A stretch of 64,000 nucleotides of DNA. Source: Trichopria drosophilae (Eukaryota > Arthropoda > Insecta > Hymenoptera > Diapriidae). Every line of letters starts with the position of its first letter. Positions within the stretch are counted from its first letter, which is position 1. The translations under genes were made by a program, and so were the position numbers. The stretch covers positions 93,801,001 to 93,865,000 of the forward strand of contig CM059587.1 in assembly GCA_030407085.1 (NCBI GenBank). The letters are read 5' to 3'. Shown here piece after piece: positions 36,431-48,149 of the stretch. The notes beneath the pieces are model-generated. The model ran no database searches. It had not been told where the DNA came from and saw only the letters and a program-made list of their open reading frames with translations.

Positions 36431-38427
36431 CAGAACAGCGAGGATTTTATAAATAGCTTTTGTACCTATTTCGATTGTAATCGTTTGTAGAGTGGAACGA
36501 AATTGTGATATATACTCTACGGAAATGTTCTTCAAAGCATTTAAACCTTTGGTGCAGTAAATAATTGAAAATATTTAAAATTCATAATGGATTTTACTAA
36601 ATTAAAAATAAAATAACACTCCTGTAGTAAAATGCTGACCAAATTTCAGGAAATAATCTTTCATGTGGACGACGAAAGTGAGTGGAAAAATCCACTTCAT
36701 ATAAAGAAATTCTATGAAATATGGAAAATAATGGAGTTCCATCGAAGAGCGCTAGATGGTGCTCTAACCCCTAAATGAAATAAGTATCACAAATGCCCGA
36801 TGTCGTAGCCGATAAGTGTCAGTGAGAGAGTTTACTTCCAATTCAATTACCCATTCTCTCGTAACTTTGCTTTATCCAAAATAAAAATTGTAAATTGTAA
36901 TGTAAAACAAAAAACAGTGAAATTTTATCGAGTCACGTTAGATGGCATCCGAATCCACAAATGAAGTAGTGCAGCATCATTGAAAATGAATATCTAAACC
37001 TATGTTGCATTTGGGATAGTCTTTGTCTATCTAAAGTGGTAAGATTATAGTAAAATGCTTAAATTGAGCAAAAAATTTTGCACTTTTATAATTATCCAAA
37101 CTGGGGCCATTTCAAAATGTTTCGAAATAAAATGAATGTTATACAAGACGTCCCAAATTTGTTCGAAAAACGCTTAAAAAATGAGTAGATGACGGTATAT
37201 GTCGGAGATTTTTAATGTCGATGAAACACCCCTAATCCAAAAAATATTGTCCCAAAAACGTTTTGAAGCATGACCACAAACATTTAAATTCCGACTAATC
37301 TTACTAGAACGTCTTAAAACCTTAAGAACGTCTTTACATCTTAACTTTGATCCCAGACAGTCGGTAAACAAATGATTATAAAACGTTCCGAAAAAATTTA
37401 TAAAATGTTTCAACCGCATTATCCGACGTAGATAAAAAAATTACATCCATCGACAGATTTAAACAGACTGAACTTTCACTTCTTCGGAGTAAAGTTTATT
37501 GCAAAAGGATACAATTTATACTCCGGCAGAAGACCCTACACTTAATTTTTAAGTAAATATTTATTTGTATTGCGAAAAAGTTACTTCGACTGAACAAATT
37601 TTGCCACACATGTTTTCATATATGAAATCACTACTTTATTAATTAAATAATCATAATTAATTATAAATTTTACATAACATATTTTGACTAAAATGTACCC
37701 AAAACTTTTGCTGTACTATGCGTCGGATTTCGATATACTAGCAAATGTGGAAACATATTTAGATAGTTTATGGCCAAAAATAAGACATAGTTGTTTTAAT
37801 TTTATTTCCAAATACTGAAAAATCGTAATTAAAGGGTAAGGGAATAGAAGAATCAAAGTAAATAAATATTGGCATCATAGCAGACCGTGAATGCGTTTCA
37901 AATTTGTTCAGTGCATTTAGTGTAGTACAAGAAAATGTTTTATTACTTTTAAACCCTGAGATTAATAGACTTAATCAATTTAGGACAAGAAACGAAATAA
38001 ATGTAATCGTCTGGTTTTATTGAAATCCGAGATTATCAATAAATTTTATAAGTAATAAAATATGGAATTTGCTCACGTAATAAGATAACAAAGGTAATTC
38101 TTCTTGGTATATTTTTTATTCGAGATATCTTAATGTACTGAAAATTATATTACAAAACGCTACCTTTGTTAAGATGTCTAAATTTGCCATGAATGTTCTA
38201 CTTTTTTAAGTTTAATTACTGTTCCTTTATTATTCATTGTACACAAGTTTTATATACGTATATTACAAAGGTCCAATCTACTTTTCGCCAAACAAATAAA
38301 AGTTATCTAAAAACAGCAATACAAAGCATTGGTTTCGGGACTTTTTAAATACAGAAAATGATGTAAAACGGAAATTTTAAAGTTAATCAAAACGGCTGTT
38401 CCAATATGACTGACAAATTTGTACATA
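36431..38427. other. AT-rich intergenic sequence around the transposase relic
   Basis: No further gene. Two GCTAGATGG/TTAGATGGC words lie at 36751 and 36939. Confidence 0.4.
37150..37440 (+). pseudogene. relic of a pogo-like (Tigger) DDE transposase
   Basis: Plus-strand codons from 37205 read EIFNVDETPLIQKILSQK. Pogo/Tigger transposases carry an I-[FYW]-N-x-DET motif around the first catalytic Asp, followed by a basic Lys-rich segment, which fits. A stop (37190-37192) lies just upstream, and the preceding FEKRLKNE-like sequence is in a different frame. Another stop follows at about 37268. So it is a frameshifted fragment of roughly 80-90 codons with no ends identified. Function is lost. The match rests on one short motif. 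An 81-codon antisense frame at 37174-37419 is a shadow. Confidence 0.4.
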
Positions 38428-38877
38428 CAGTCGAGCCTCCGTATTATGGACTTCCCTCTTATGGACTATCTGTTTTATGGACTTTTTTCTCCCCCAATTA
38501 TGGACTTTTCCCTCTGTCGCTCTTTATCGCCTTCCCCCACTTTTGTGCATAACGAGGTTCTTCGGGTTCTTAATGCGCATGCGTAAATACCGGGCGAACT
38601 TTTAAACATGTCAACAGTACACATAACCTTAAACTTTTTATACATAATTTTATACATTCAAATCGGTTGTATGTATGTACAAACATACATAAATACATAC
38701 ATATACATATGTACATACAATACATATGTACATGTGCCGCCTTTCACTCGTACTTGTAGCGCATGCGCGTTAGTCAGAACGAAAGGCGACGAAGTAGGGG
38801 AAGCGCTCTCTCCCCTTCATTGACCATATTCGGGATCGGAGCATTCCCGACGAGTCCATGATACGGAGGCTCGACTG
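38428..38877. mobile_element. 450-bp pogo/Tigger-like MITE, TA target site
   Basis: The left CAGTCGAGCCTCCGTAT and the inverted right end (ATACGGAGGCTCGACTG) are perfect for 17 bp and continue with ATGGACT. TA flanks both sides (38426-38427, 38878-38879). Near the left end the word TTATGGACT is repeated four times. The middle (38660-38735) is a TACA/CATA microsatellite. Confidence 0.85.
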
Positions 38878-39170
38878 TAACCTTTTCCGCTCAGTTCGGC
38901 CTATTGAAGTAAAGCAAACTCGAGTCTTTATTTATTAACGGCGTATCCTAAAGAAGCGAATATAATATAAGGGTTATAAAGTCTTCTTTTAGTGTAAACA
39001 AAGGTGGAATGAAAATTGTTAATGATCTTGTCAAATGTACATTGAAACTATATTACCCACAAGAATCCTTATACAAATGACGACCAAGTTTACATAGGAC
39101 AGGTAGAGTAGTTTTTTTTTTAAATCAAGAAAACAAGACATTTTAACTTAAATGACGAACAACCACTAGT

Positions 39171-39292
39171 GTAGCGCATGCGCGTTAGTCAGAACGAAAG
39201 GCGACGAAGTAGGGGAAGCGCTCTCTCCCCTTCATTGACCATATTCGGGATCGGAGCATTCCCGACGAGTCCATGATACGGAGGCTCGACTG
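39171..39292. mobile_element. truncated second copy of the same MITE (right end only)
   Basis: Positions 39171-39294 are identical to 38756-38879 as far as I can read, including the terminal TA. The left end is missing; similarity begins abruptly at GTAGCGCATG after CCACTAGT. Confidence 0.9.
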
Positions 39293-39294
39293 TA

Positions 39295-40091
39295 CCGATC
39301 GAATTTAAATCACAAGGTGTTTTCGGGATCTATAAATACAATTCCGAAGTTAATGTTTTTAACTTCAAAATATCGGACAATTTTTAAAATGAATTTTGCG
39401 TCAGATTTATTATTTAGGGCTTTTGGATCCCACTGAATATACGTACAAAATCAGAATTGCAACTCTAAAAATGGTGGATGAAATATAGCAGACGACTTTG
39501 AACGATATGCTATGAGATTTGTTGCTTCAAAGTTTGTCATTGCTAAATAGACAATGTGGAACACCTTTTTGAATATTGCACGATTTTATGACAGGATTGT
39601 TATATGGGGCGAGTACAGATTATATTAAGAGACCTCAAAAACACCAGTACAACAACTGTGGAATAGTTTGATGGTTTTTAAAAAAATTGTCTTACATTTG
39701 GATTCACGATTTTGTATTTTAAGGACTTGGAGTTCATATTTGTAACGTTACATTCATATTTAATTATCAAATATGCAACAAATGAGTTTGAAGCTTCATA
39801 AGATGCTCTTAAGTTATTAAAGTTCTAATAAATTAAAAAATGAACATATTCTGCATTGTTTAATGAGAAATAAATTCATAATTTTTAAAGTATATTTTAA
39901 AAACAGAATTATTATGATTGTTCTTGAATTACGGAAGCTGAAACTCTTTGAAACTTGACGTTACTGATCTTCCAAACGTACGTTATAGAAAATTTAAGCA
40001 ACATTTTTATATTTTAGACCACATTTATTGTTTGTGGAAGACTTATTCAGTATTTTCAAAAATATGTTCCACGAAGATAAATGTTAAGATA
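39295..40091. other. AT-rich intergenic sequence, nothing recognised
   Basis: No frame above 60 codons and no repeat assigned. Confidence 0.4.
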
Positions 40092-41432
40092 CACTGAGAG
40101 AAATTATTTACTAATAGTTAATGTAAGCTAATTTCAAGGCTCTTACATTAACTGAAAAGTTAATAAAAATAACTGTAAATTAAAAAACAACAGGTAACTT
40201 TGAGATGAATTTAGGAGCACTTTCCTACATGTCAGTAAAGTTACTGTACATTAACTCGTATATTAGCTGCATTAATAAAGCTTACATTAAATTCTATCCG
40301 TTGAACTGCGCATGTCAACAATGCGTCGAAAAATTCGCAGAAAATATTGTGTATGTTTGCTTATCATTGTTTCGGAGAAATTATACACGCGTAAATATGT
40401 CACGTAATGATGCCAACAGTAATATTTAAAATTCTTATATTAACTATTAACATGCCAAATTTAACCAAATCTGAGATTACGGTAATTTCAAGATAAAGGG
40501 ATAAACTTCCGAAAGCCACACACCTCCAATTTTTTCGAAAATACTATACTTACGTAATTTGATGCGCTGATTACGAATTTCGTAATGAAAATTGCCGACA
40601 AGGTCATCTTCAAGGTCAAAATGAAAAAAACGTGTTTTTTTTTGCATTTATTCGCATTTATTTCCGAAAATACAAATCAGACGGAAAAAAGTTTCAAACA
40701 AAAAAGATAGAGAATCAAATTCTCTACAAAAAAGGTTAGATGCATTTTTTTCGAAATATCAAAAATAATGCCATAATCGGATGAGGAACATGACAATAAT
40801 CTAGTTAACGTTCTCTTTGCAATGTAGTTAGGCTTGTCGCCACTAGATGAAATTGCGGTGCTCAGAACATTCTGCTAGGCATTTCCGGCTCCCGTTGACA
40901 GGATCAGGGCAATTTTTGCCCTTTTTTATACTAACTTTTATACCCCCCCCCTCCCCCTCCCGTTCAGATTTATGATTATTTACGGCTACCTCCTACAGTT
41001 TGAAAAGCAATGCTTGAATCTAGGGAGTGCCTACGGCGGAGCCCCCCAGACCCCCCTTTTTATACTACCCTAACCTCCAACCATCAGATACAAAAGGAAC
41101 ACGTTGAACAGATTATTCTCATGTTCCTCCTTCGATTACGGCGTTACCTTTGATGTTTCGATAAAAATGCATCTAACCTTTTTTGTAGAGAATTTGATTC
41201 TCTATCTTTTTTGTTGGAAACTTTTTTCCGTCTGATTTGTATTTTCGGAGATAAATGCGAAGAAATTCAAAAAATGCGTTTTTTTTTTCATTTTGACCTT
41301 GAAGATGACCTTGTCGGCAATTTTCACTATGTAATTCGTAATTAGCGCATTAAATTACATAAGTATACGTAGTTTCAAATAAATTGGAGGTGTGTGGCTT
41401 TCGGAAGTACACCCCAAACATTTCTCTCGGTG
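40092..41432. mobile_element. CACTGAG-family MITE, split by a foldback element
   Basis: TA precedes CACTGAGAGAAATTA and follows CTCTCGGTG, a TA duplication. The left half to 40497 matches 32329-32740 with scattered differences. The last ~17 bp match the family right end. The inner right part (about 85 bp in the intact copy) is missing where the foldback element sits, so its insertion was accompanied by a deletion. Confidence 0.8.
40498..41415. mobile_element. 918-bp foldback element with ~330-bp inverted arms
   Basis: The left GGG-A-TAAACTTCCGAAAGCC and the right end inverted (GGGGTGTACTTCCGAAAGCC) begin arms that pair over about 330 bp, to roughly 40800 and 41095. The arms contain paired AAGGTCA half-sites. 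The centre has C-rich runs (40943-40961 and 41043-41058). No coding frame. Superfamily unclear. Confidence 0.8.
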
Positions 41433-42247
41433 TATTCAAAATGTTTTTTAATGACTGTAAGTCTTACAATATACATTGTAAGTATTACAATATGCATTAT
41501 AAATTTTACACTGCATGTTATAAAATTGAACATGCATTTATCTCCGTAACAATACTACACATTTTTTAATTTGTGAGAAATGGAACTAGTAATAAAGGAC
41601 AAACATAATATTATAACTCAATATATTAACAAACCATACAAAGATTACAACAGAGAAATCGAAACTTAATCGAACAACGTAAACATGTTAAAATGCGTGA
41701 CTAATCTGAATGTATAAAGAAAACATCAGCATGTTAGTATCCATAGAATTCCGAATATCCGTCCTCAAAATAATTTACAAAACGGATAACTTAAATAATT
41801 TAATGTCAATAATATTGACGTCTTCTAAAAATAAAGAAAAATATTTATAATAACAGTCATAAAGATCAGGGATAAGTATATTTAGTCATAAGTGGGATAA
41901 ATATAGATTCACTACATACGGTTGTTTACAGCACAAGAAATTTAAAAGGACCAATGTCTAAACATAAATAAAAAACCACCACTATTACAGTTGAAACTAA
42001 CCGTATATAACAATTGGAATACGCTTTTTAATAAAATAACTTCATCATTTTCAGTATCGAGCAAACTTTTCGCAAGATTATCTCAAAAACTGTATATAAT
42101 ATTACAAAACAATCCCTTAACAATCTCCTCAGCACTTTAACCATGAGTTCATCGCAGGCTAGCAATAATTCTCATCGTTATTCGAAACCGTCTTGAAGAA
42201 CCCTGGAAAATGAACATGAACAATAATTAAAATTATTATTAGTTGTA
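41433..42247. other. AT-rich intergenic sequence, nothing recognised
   Basis: No frame of note and no repeat assigned. Confidence 0.4.
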
Positions 42248-42599
42248 CGCTGAGAAAAATTATTTATTAATAGTTAATCTAAGCTAATTTCAAGACTTTC
42301 GAATTAACTGTAAAGTTATAACAGTAACTGTAAAGTCAAAAACGACAGGTAACTTTGTGGTAAAAATACCAGCCCTTTCCTCCAGTGTTATTGTATATTT
42401 AACATTTAAATAGCGTTCATTAACTGTTAATATAAATCTTATATTAAATTTTAACACTTCAACTGCGCATGACGGCAATGCGTTGAAAAATTCCCGGACA
42501 ATCGAACGACTGCGCGTGTGTATGTTTGTTTACCTCTGTTTCGGCGAAAATCTATCCGCTTAAATATATACATGTTGCACGTGTGTGATCCCAACATTA

Positions 42600-45209
42600 T
42601 CCAATAATAAAGAAGCCACGTAACGAAAAATCTCGAAATGTACCGCATTTCTCGAATAATTGTTGTCGCAATAGACTCATGGCCATTGGTCGATTTGAAT
42701 TTGCCACGTGGTTTCCCGATCGCAACTTCAGGTGCTGTTGGAGAATTTGACAAGCGGGGGTTATGCCAGTATGAAATTTTGGTTATTTGGATTGTCATCA
42801 AAATTAACATCACGATTATAAATAAAGTATTCAAATATTAATTTTTTACTTTTAATTGTATCGTTACACATTTGGATAACTTACATATCATATTAAAAAA
42901 ACATTACAGAAAAATGTTGCATTTTGAAATAATTTGCAAGATAGCACTTATTTATGTATTATACAATGAAAAAGGTTTGTTTTTATTTTTTGATACCCAG
43001 TGGTTTTTATCGAAACCATTTTCGTATTAGTGGAATCCATTGCAATGTTTGTCTTAACTATAAATATAGTACAGTCCGCTTGAAACTTACATTAATTTTT
43101 CTTAACAGTGATAAGAATTAATATTAAATTTCGAATCAATTTTTAATTTTTAAGTTACCTACGCCTACGCGAAAATTATAAACGGAACTTATTTGAAGAT
43201 TTAGCATTGAAATTTTAGAACAGTTCTACATACATTTGCATTAAAAATTGAAATTAGAAACTTAACATATCTGAAAATTTAGCATGAAGAACTGTGAAAT
43301 AAAATTTGAACTGAGAATTATGAATTAAAAATTGTATTCTTATTAGAATCAAAATTGTGTTTGTATTTACATAATAATAGTATTCTCCATAAAAGATAAA
43401 AATAAATAAGAATATGCCAAAACGAAAGGTTAAACGCGCAGTTGAAGAAGAGCAAATATTTCAAGAAGAACGTCGAAAAAGAAACCCTGCCAATCAACAA
43501 CGCCGTAATGAAAGAAACAAAGCTCATTCTCAGAGCGTAAATATAGTCAATATTGAACGTGAGTTAAACATAAATGAAAACTGTAAGTGACATTCCGGTT
43601 GTTAGTAGATATACGGTTGTAGACGAAAATTTAGTTTTAAATATAAGAGAACCTCATTCAAGTATGAAAAGCCAGATACGTTTTTGAAAACCAAATATAT
43701 TTCGCACTATTAGAAATGTTGAGGATACAGAAATTATTAATGAACATTATATTGGTACTATTGATGTACGCTGTACTCATTGCAATGCTAAACATTTCGC
43801 AGCTGAGAAAGTGTGAAATAAAAATAATTCTTTTCAAGATAGCTGTGCTTATGGTGAAGTTGTACTTCAAAATTAATTATATAATTGGAAATATTAGAAG
43901 TTACAATAGTGCGTTTTCTTTTGCTTCGTTTAATGCACATCTGATAAATTTCAGAAATCGTCGACCAGGACCATATTGCTTTAAAATTCAAGGTCAAATA
44001 TATTATCAAATTAATACTGCCTTATATCCTAATCGAACAGCATGCAATTGTTCGAACAGCATTTGTCCGAAATGGTATATATAGTAGGGTGCATCGAAAT
44101 AATCGAAATAATCGATTTTTTGAAATTCGAAATGCCTTAGTGCCAAAGAAGTAGGTTTTGGCAACACGAATACGTGAGCGACAGCCCTAGGCTGAGAGAT
44201 ATCTTCTGTTCCGGTAAACGCCTTGAAATTTAACATGGGATTTTAAATGGAAAATCATTTGTTTTGGTTACTGCACGATAACTGTATAGATAAAAATGGC
44301 ATCCGAGATGTTTTTTATTTATCGAATTCCTCACCCTTTTTCGCAGAATTTGACCTATTTGGGTGTTGAAACAAAATTTTCCAACTGTTTTATTAGATTT
44401 TGAATTTTGCCTATTTTTCAACAAAAAATTGAAACACTTCAAAGTTGGCAATTTTGACTTATTTCAGAAAATTCTCGGTCAGTTCTCAATTAATTTCTTT
44501 GTTATTTTCTAAAGTACCGCCTATAGTAGTTAGAATTATCCTTACAGAGTCCGAATTTTGAAAAATCGATTCAATCACTGTTTATTTGCCAATTTTAGTG
44601 AAAATACCCACCTTATCAGTGGAGCACTTTAGAACTACATGAAATCCGTGCTTAAAGAGAGTACGCGTGAGATGACATCACACGGCTCTCGACCAATAAG
44701 GTTGTTTCGTAGACTATAAATGTATATTTGAAATATGAACATAAGAATAATGGTTTGCACAGAAAACTTTTAATGTTAATAATACAACAGCTGTATAAAA
44801 CAAGTTCATGTATTTTGAAAAGATAGAACCAAATATTTAATTCATTACATATAGAAAATAATAACAATTAAGAGTTTCTTTAAAATTAATAAATTGAAAA
44901 ATCATTACATTTGATTAAAAATATACTTTTTGTTACAGTGTGCGTAAAATTTGACGTTATGTATTTTCGGAGTTTTTCGTCTTCACTTCACGCACGCTGA
45001 TACAAAAAACATTGTTCGGCACCACCATGGGTGTAAATACAGAAAATCTTTTATGTCCTTGCATCGAAAACTACTATTATTGTCTTTGTTTCCACCTATA
45101 TATCTCTATATATAGGAAGAATCAAGTAACAGAGGATAGAATACACAAAAATTGATGGCCTTAGGTGTATCGAAAGGGCAGACGATAAAACGCGCGCGCA
45201 TAGCTCTAG
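42600..45209 (+). mobile_element. 2.6-kb non-autonomous Helitron
   Basis: It starts with TC and ends with CTAG, and lies exactly between A (42599) and T (45210) of the host MITE, with no target duplication. These are the three hallmarks of Helitron insertion. A CGCGCGCG palindrome sits at 45191-45198, about 8 bp before the 3' CTAG, where a hairpin is expected, although it is not a classic stem-loop. The interior carries a broken Helitron N-terminal coding region (43414-44084). The HUH-nuclease and helicase parts are absent. The other open frames inside are not recognised. Confidence 0.8.
43414..44084 (+). pseudogene. broken N-terminal region of a Helitron Rep/helicase protein
   Basis: Three reading frames together follow the start of arthropod Helitron proteins. 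The first is 43414-43590: 58 codons beginning MPKRKVKRAVEEEQ, rich in Arg/Lys/Glu. Second, from 43589, comes a segment with HYIGTIDVRCTHCNAKHF (from 43745), the conserved His-Ile-Gly plus C-x2-C finger upstream of the helicase-like domain. It is interrupted by stops at 43685 and 43814, then continues SFQDSCAYGEVVL. Third, 43899-44081 reads SYNSAFSFASF, then GPYCFKIQGQIYYQI and ALYPN, hallmark blocks of the Helitron helicase-like N-terminal domain. At least two frameshifts and three stops make it non-functional. Family proteins exceed 1,000 residues; only about the first 200 are represented. Confidence 0.75.
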
Positions 45210-45374
45210 TACCATTTAAAATTCGTATGTAAACTATTAACATAACATATTTAACCGAAACTAAGATTACGGTAACTTCAGGATAAAGTACCTTACCTTA
45301 CGATCAAAATCTAAATTCTGCTAGCTTTACTATGAAGCTATTATATTAACTGTAAACAAACATTTCTCTCAGTG

Positions 45375-45830
45375 ATAGAGAAAAATTAATTTTTTGTATA
45401 ATAAACCTCCAAAAGCAAGTACGTATATAATAAGACGAACTATAAAAAGTCATTATTGTTTATTTTTTAATTAAACGATCCACAGATCCAGTACCGACGA
45501 AATGTTGCTAACAAGTTTGTCTCGATTGATTCTCATCTCATTTAACCAAGAATCTATCACTTTCCCACACTTTTTCTAGAGGAAATTAAAAACGGATATT
45601 CAGACCCTTAAAGTAGCTGAGTCAACACTTAATATTTTTGCCTGGTTCCTTATATATCGATATATTCACACTCTGCCGGTTTCAAAATACATATACACTA
45701 CTAAAAACTAAACAAAAAGAAAGTATAAGTAACGCGTGAAATATTGCATGAAGAAAAAAATGTCTTGAACCATCTAGTTTCAGTTTCTATTCTCACGTAT
45801 AAGCTAGGCAGCTGTGTTAATGACGGTCAT
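45375..45830. other. AT-rich intergenic sequence, nothing recognised
   Basis: No frame or repeat seen. Confidence 0.4.
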
Positions 45831-46640
45831 GTTAAATTTGCAAAAGTGGTTCAGGAGGAGCAACCCAGTTTTCAGGTGTTACTGGTACATAATAACGTAA
45901 GGTGTTTTTGTTGTTTATGACCTGGTAATCTGCATGCGACACCTTCTGAATGTCAGTTTCCGGAGTAACAAAAGTTACCCATTGAGTCTCGAGTGTCCAT
46001 TGACGAACTCCATAGACAGGAGGGCTCCTCGGCGTCATAAATTCGGACCGGACCCCAGTAAGGAGGCAAATTAGGGCCCGGAGTGTCGTAAATCGAAAAC
46101 CCTTTCCAGACCCGTTAACTAGAGGCATCGATCCTCTGGGTGTTTTCCTCAGCATGCTGAGGTGCGCGTGTCTAATAAGGCGAATCATACTACGGCAGGA
46201 GTCAACAAAGCCGCATCGTTTGTTCGATCCGTCGCGGTCATCGGCGTCCTCTATTGTCCTCGATTACGAATCCCCCCTCGGCCCTGATGGTCTTGTGAAA
46301 AATCACCGCCCTCTTGGTCTCTCTTGTGAATTTTCGAAATGCGAAGTGACTTTTCTTCGAAAGTCGGAAGAAACAGACGGTCGACAAAGCAAAGCCGCAC
46401 GTTATTGTCTCTATTGCGAGCCAAGTGGAGAGAGACCTCACAGGATTCGCTGCGGATAACTAGAATTTAATGCGCACTCGCCGGGAGAAAATTACTGGCT
46501 GTAGGGGCGATGACGCGAAGGTGCTTTTCGAAAATTCTTGGAAATTACCGAGAGTCACACCTTTCCGCGCGAGAATCTCGCCGCTTTGGATCGTTACGAC
46601 GTAATTAATTTTCGAGACCGCCGGCGTAGCGCGGCCGCGT
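45831..46640. other. GC-elevated unique block, candidate regulatory DNA
   Basis: Opposed frames (45832-46188 minus, 118 codons; 46154-46459 plus, 101 codons) overlap other antisense frames and show no domain. CpG-rich, repeat-free sequence continues to about 46640 (GGCGTAGCGCGGCCGCG). Confidence 0.35.
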
Positions 46641-48149
46641 CCATTTCTCTCCTTTTTTAAAAAATTTTTTAATTTTTATTTTTCCTTTGTGACCGCTCTA
46701 TGGTTTCCGGAAGTCTTTATTGCAGCCGGGAAAATCACGAGTGCTCTGTATCACCTTGATTCGTTCAGTCCAAATATTTTAATTAGTTTGTCGACCTTGA
46801 AATTGAAAGGGAGAATCCTACGCAATGGGAAAATCTGCCCAATAAATCCATAAAATTTGATAAATTGGACGGAGCGAGAGAAATTTTGTGGTCATTTCGG
46901 TCGCTGAATGTTTCTTTGAAATTATGACGGAGGTCCAATTTTTTATCCTTCTATTGAACGAATAAGTTATATTGCTGATTAATACAAAAACTACTTTATT
47001 GTTACAAACCGACTTCCTTCACATCCATATTCTGTCGAACCGGTCGTAAAATGTGAACGATACACGCACACAATATTTTACAACCAAACTGGTTAAGTTG
47101 ACTACTATATTGCGACCACGTGACCTAACCGTACGGGTAAAACAATAAAACTTTTGCGGTTGCTACTCCGAAATGAGTTTCTTTCGTCGTTTCTTCGATT
47201 GTTTTTCAAATATGTTTGCACACAAAAGGAACCAGTTTAATCATCTTCAGGATACAAAATTGTCTGGCTAATTTGAAGAAATGTGCCTTTATATTATACT
47301 GTCAAAATTTAGAAGCGAATTTTTACGAAGGAAATAGGAAAAGAAAACTCGAATGGGAAAATTCCACGTGTCTTTAAAGACAATAACGTCAAAGAGTAAT
47401 AAAACCGGAAACATTTTATGGAAATTACCCATTTGCGGCTTTCGACACTGCGTTGCTTCGTAAAGTACTTAAAAACTGAAAACGCGTGTAAAGTGATATG
47501 TTTCAACGACTTCAAAAACATACTGACTAGTTTTCTAATCGCTTTATAAAAAATATAATTGAAATAAATAATACAATTTAACTCATTAAGAATTTTTTGT
47601 GGTTTCTTTCAACCACTATATTACATTCAATTTCGTTTAAAAAAAATTAAGACCAACATGGAAAGTTCTCGAAATTCAAAATGGTGGATCTGAAATATGT
47701 GAAAAGAATGTATACTATTTGTTCGATTCAATTGATTCTTTGTAGATTTGAAAACTGAGCTTTGGAGGACTCAAAATTTGCAAATAATTTTGTGGCCCAC
47801 ATCCGTATGGGACCACATTGGTTAAATAATCATATATTTATAATGGAACTTTCCAATTAATTACGACGACAGCCACGGTGACAATTTTAAAAATTTCACA
47901 GGATGTGATGCGAGGGTGACGTTCTAAAAGCCGCTTACGTTAATGACATTCTGTAATTGTGGTTGCTCAAAAGCATGTAAATGTGTGTCAGTGGTGTTTT
48001 TAAAATTGGAAAGATGAAATTTAAATGCCACCAAATTGCAGGTGAGACACGTTTTCCATCCCTGAAACCCCTTCGAATATAACGTTCGGTTTGCCCTATA
48101 TTTTCCCATCAAATGCACTGAACGATGATCCACAACTTTAAATGTATAT
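46641..48149. other. intergenic sequence, nothing recognised
   Basis: Moderate to low GC, no gene or element ends found. Confidence 0.4.

Larger units (their letters stand above)
42248..45374. mobile_element. CACTGAG-family MITE, split by a Helitron
   Basis: The left part (42248-42599, CGCTGAGAAAAATTA start) and right part (45210-45374, ending CTCTCAGTG) are the two halves of one copy. When joined they align with the intact element at 32329-32839. TA precedes the left end. Confidence 0.85.

Noticed and set aside
42451..42834. 127-codon minus-strand frame
   Set aside because: It crosses the junction between the MITE and the Helitron, so it cannot be an old gene.
45832..46459. 118- and 101-codon frames in a GC-elevated block
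   Set aside because: No recognisable family, no splice-site logic and competing antisense frames; the block reads better as non-coding unique DNA.
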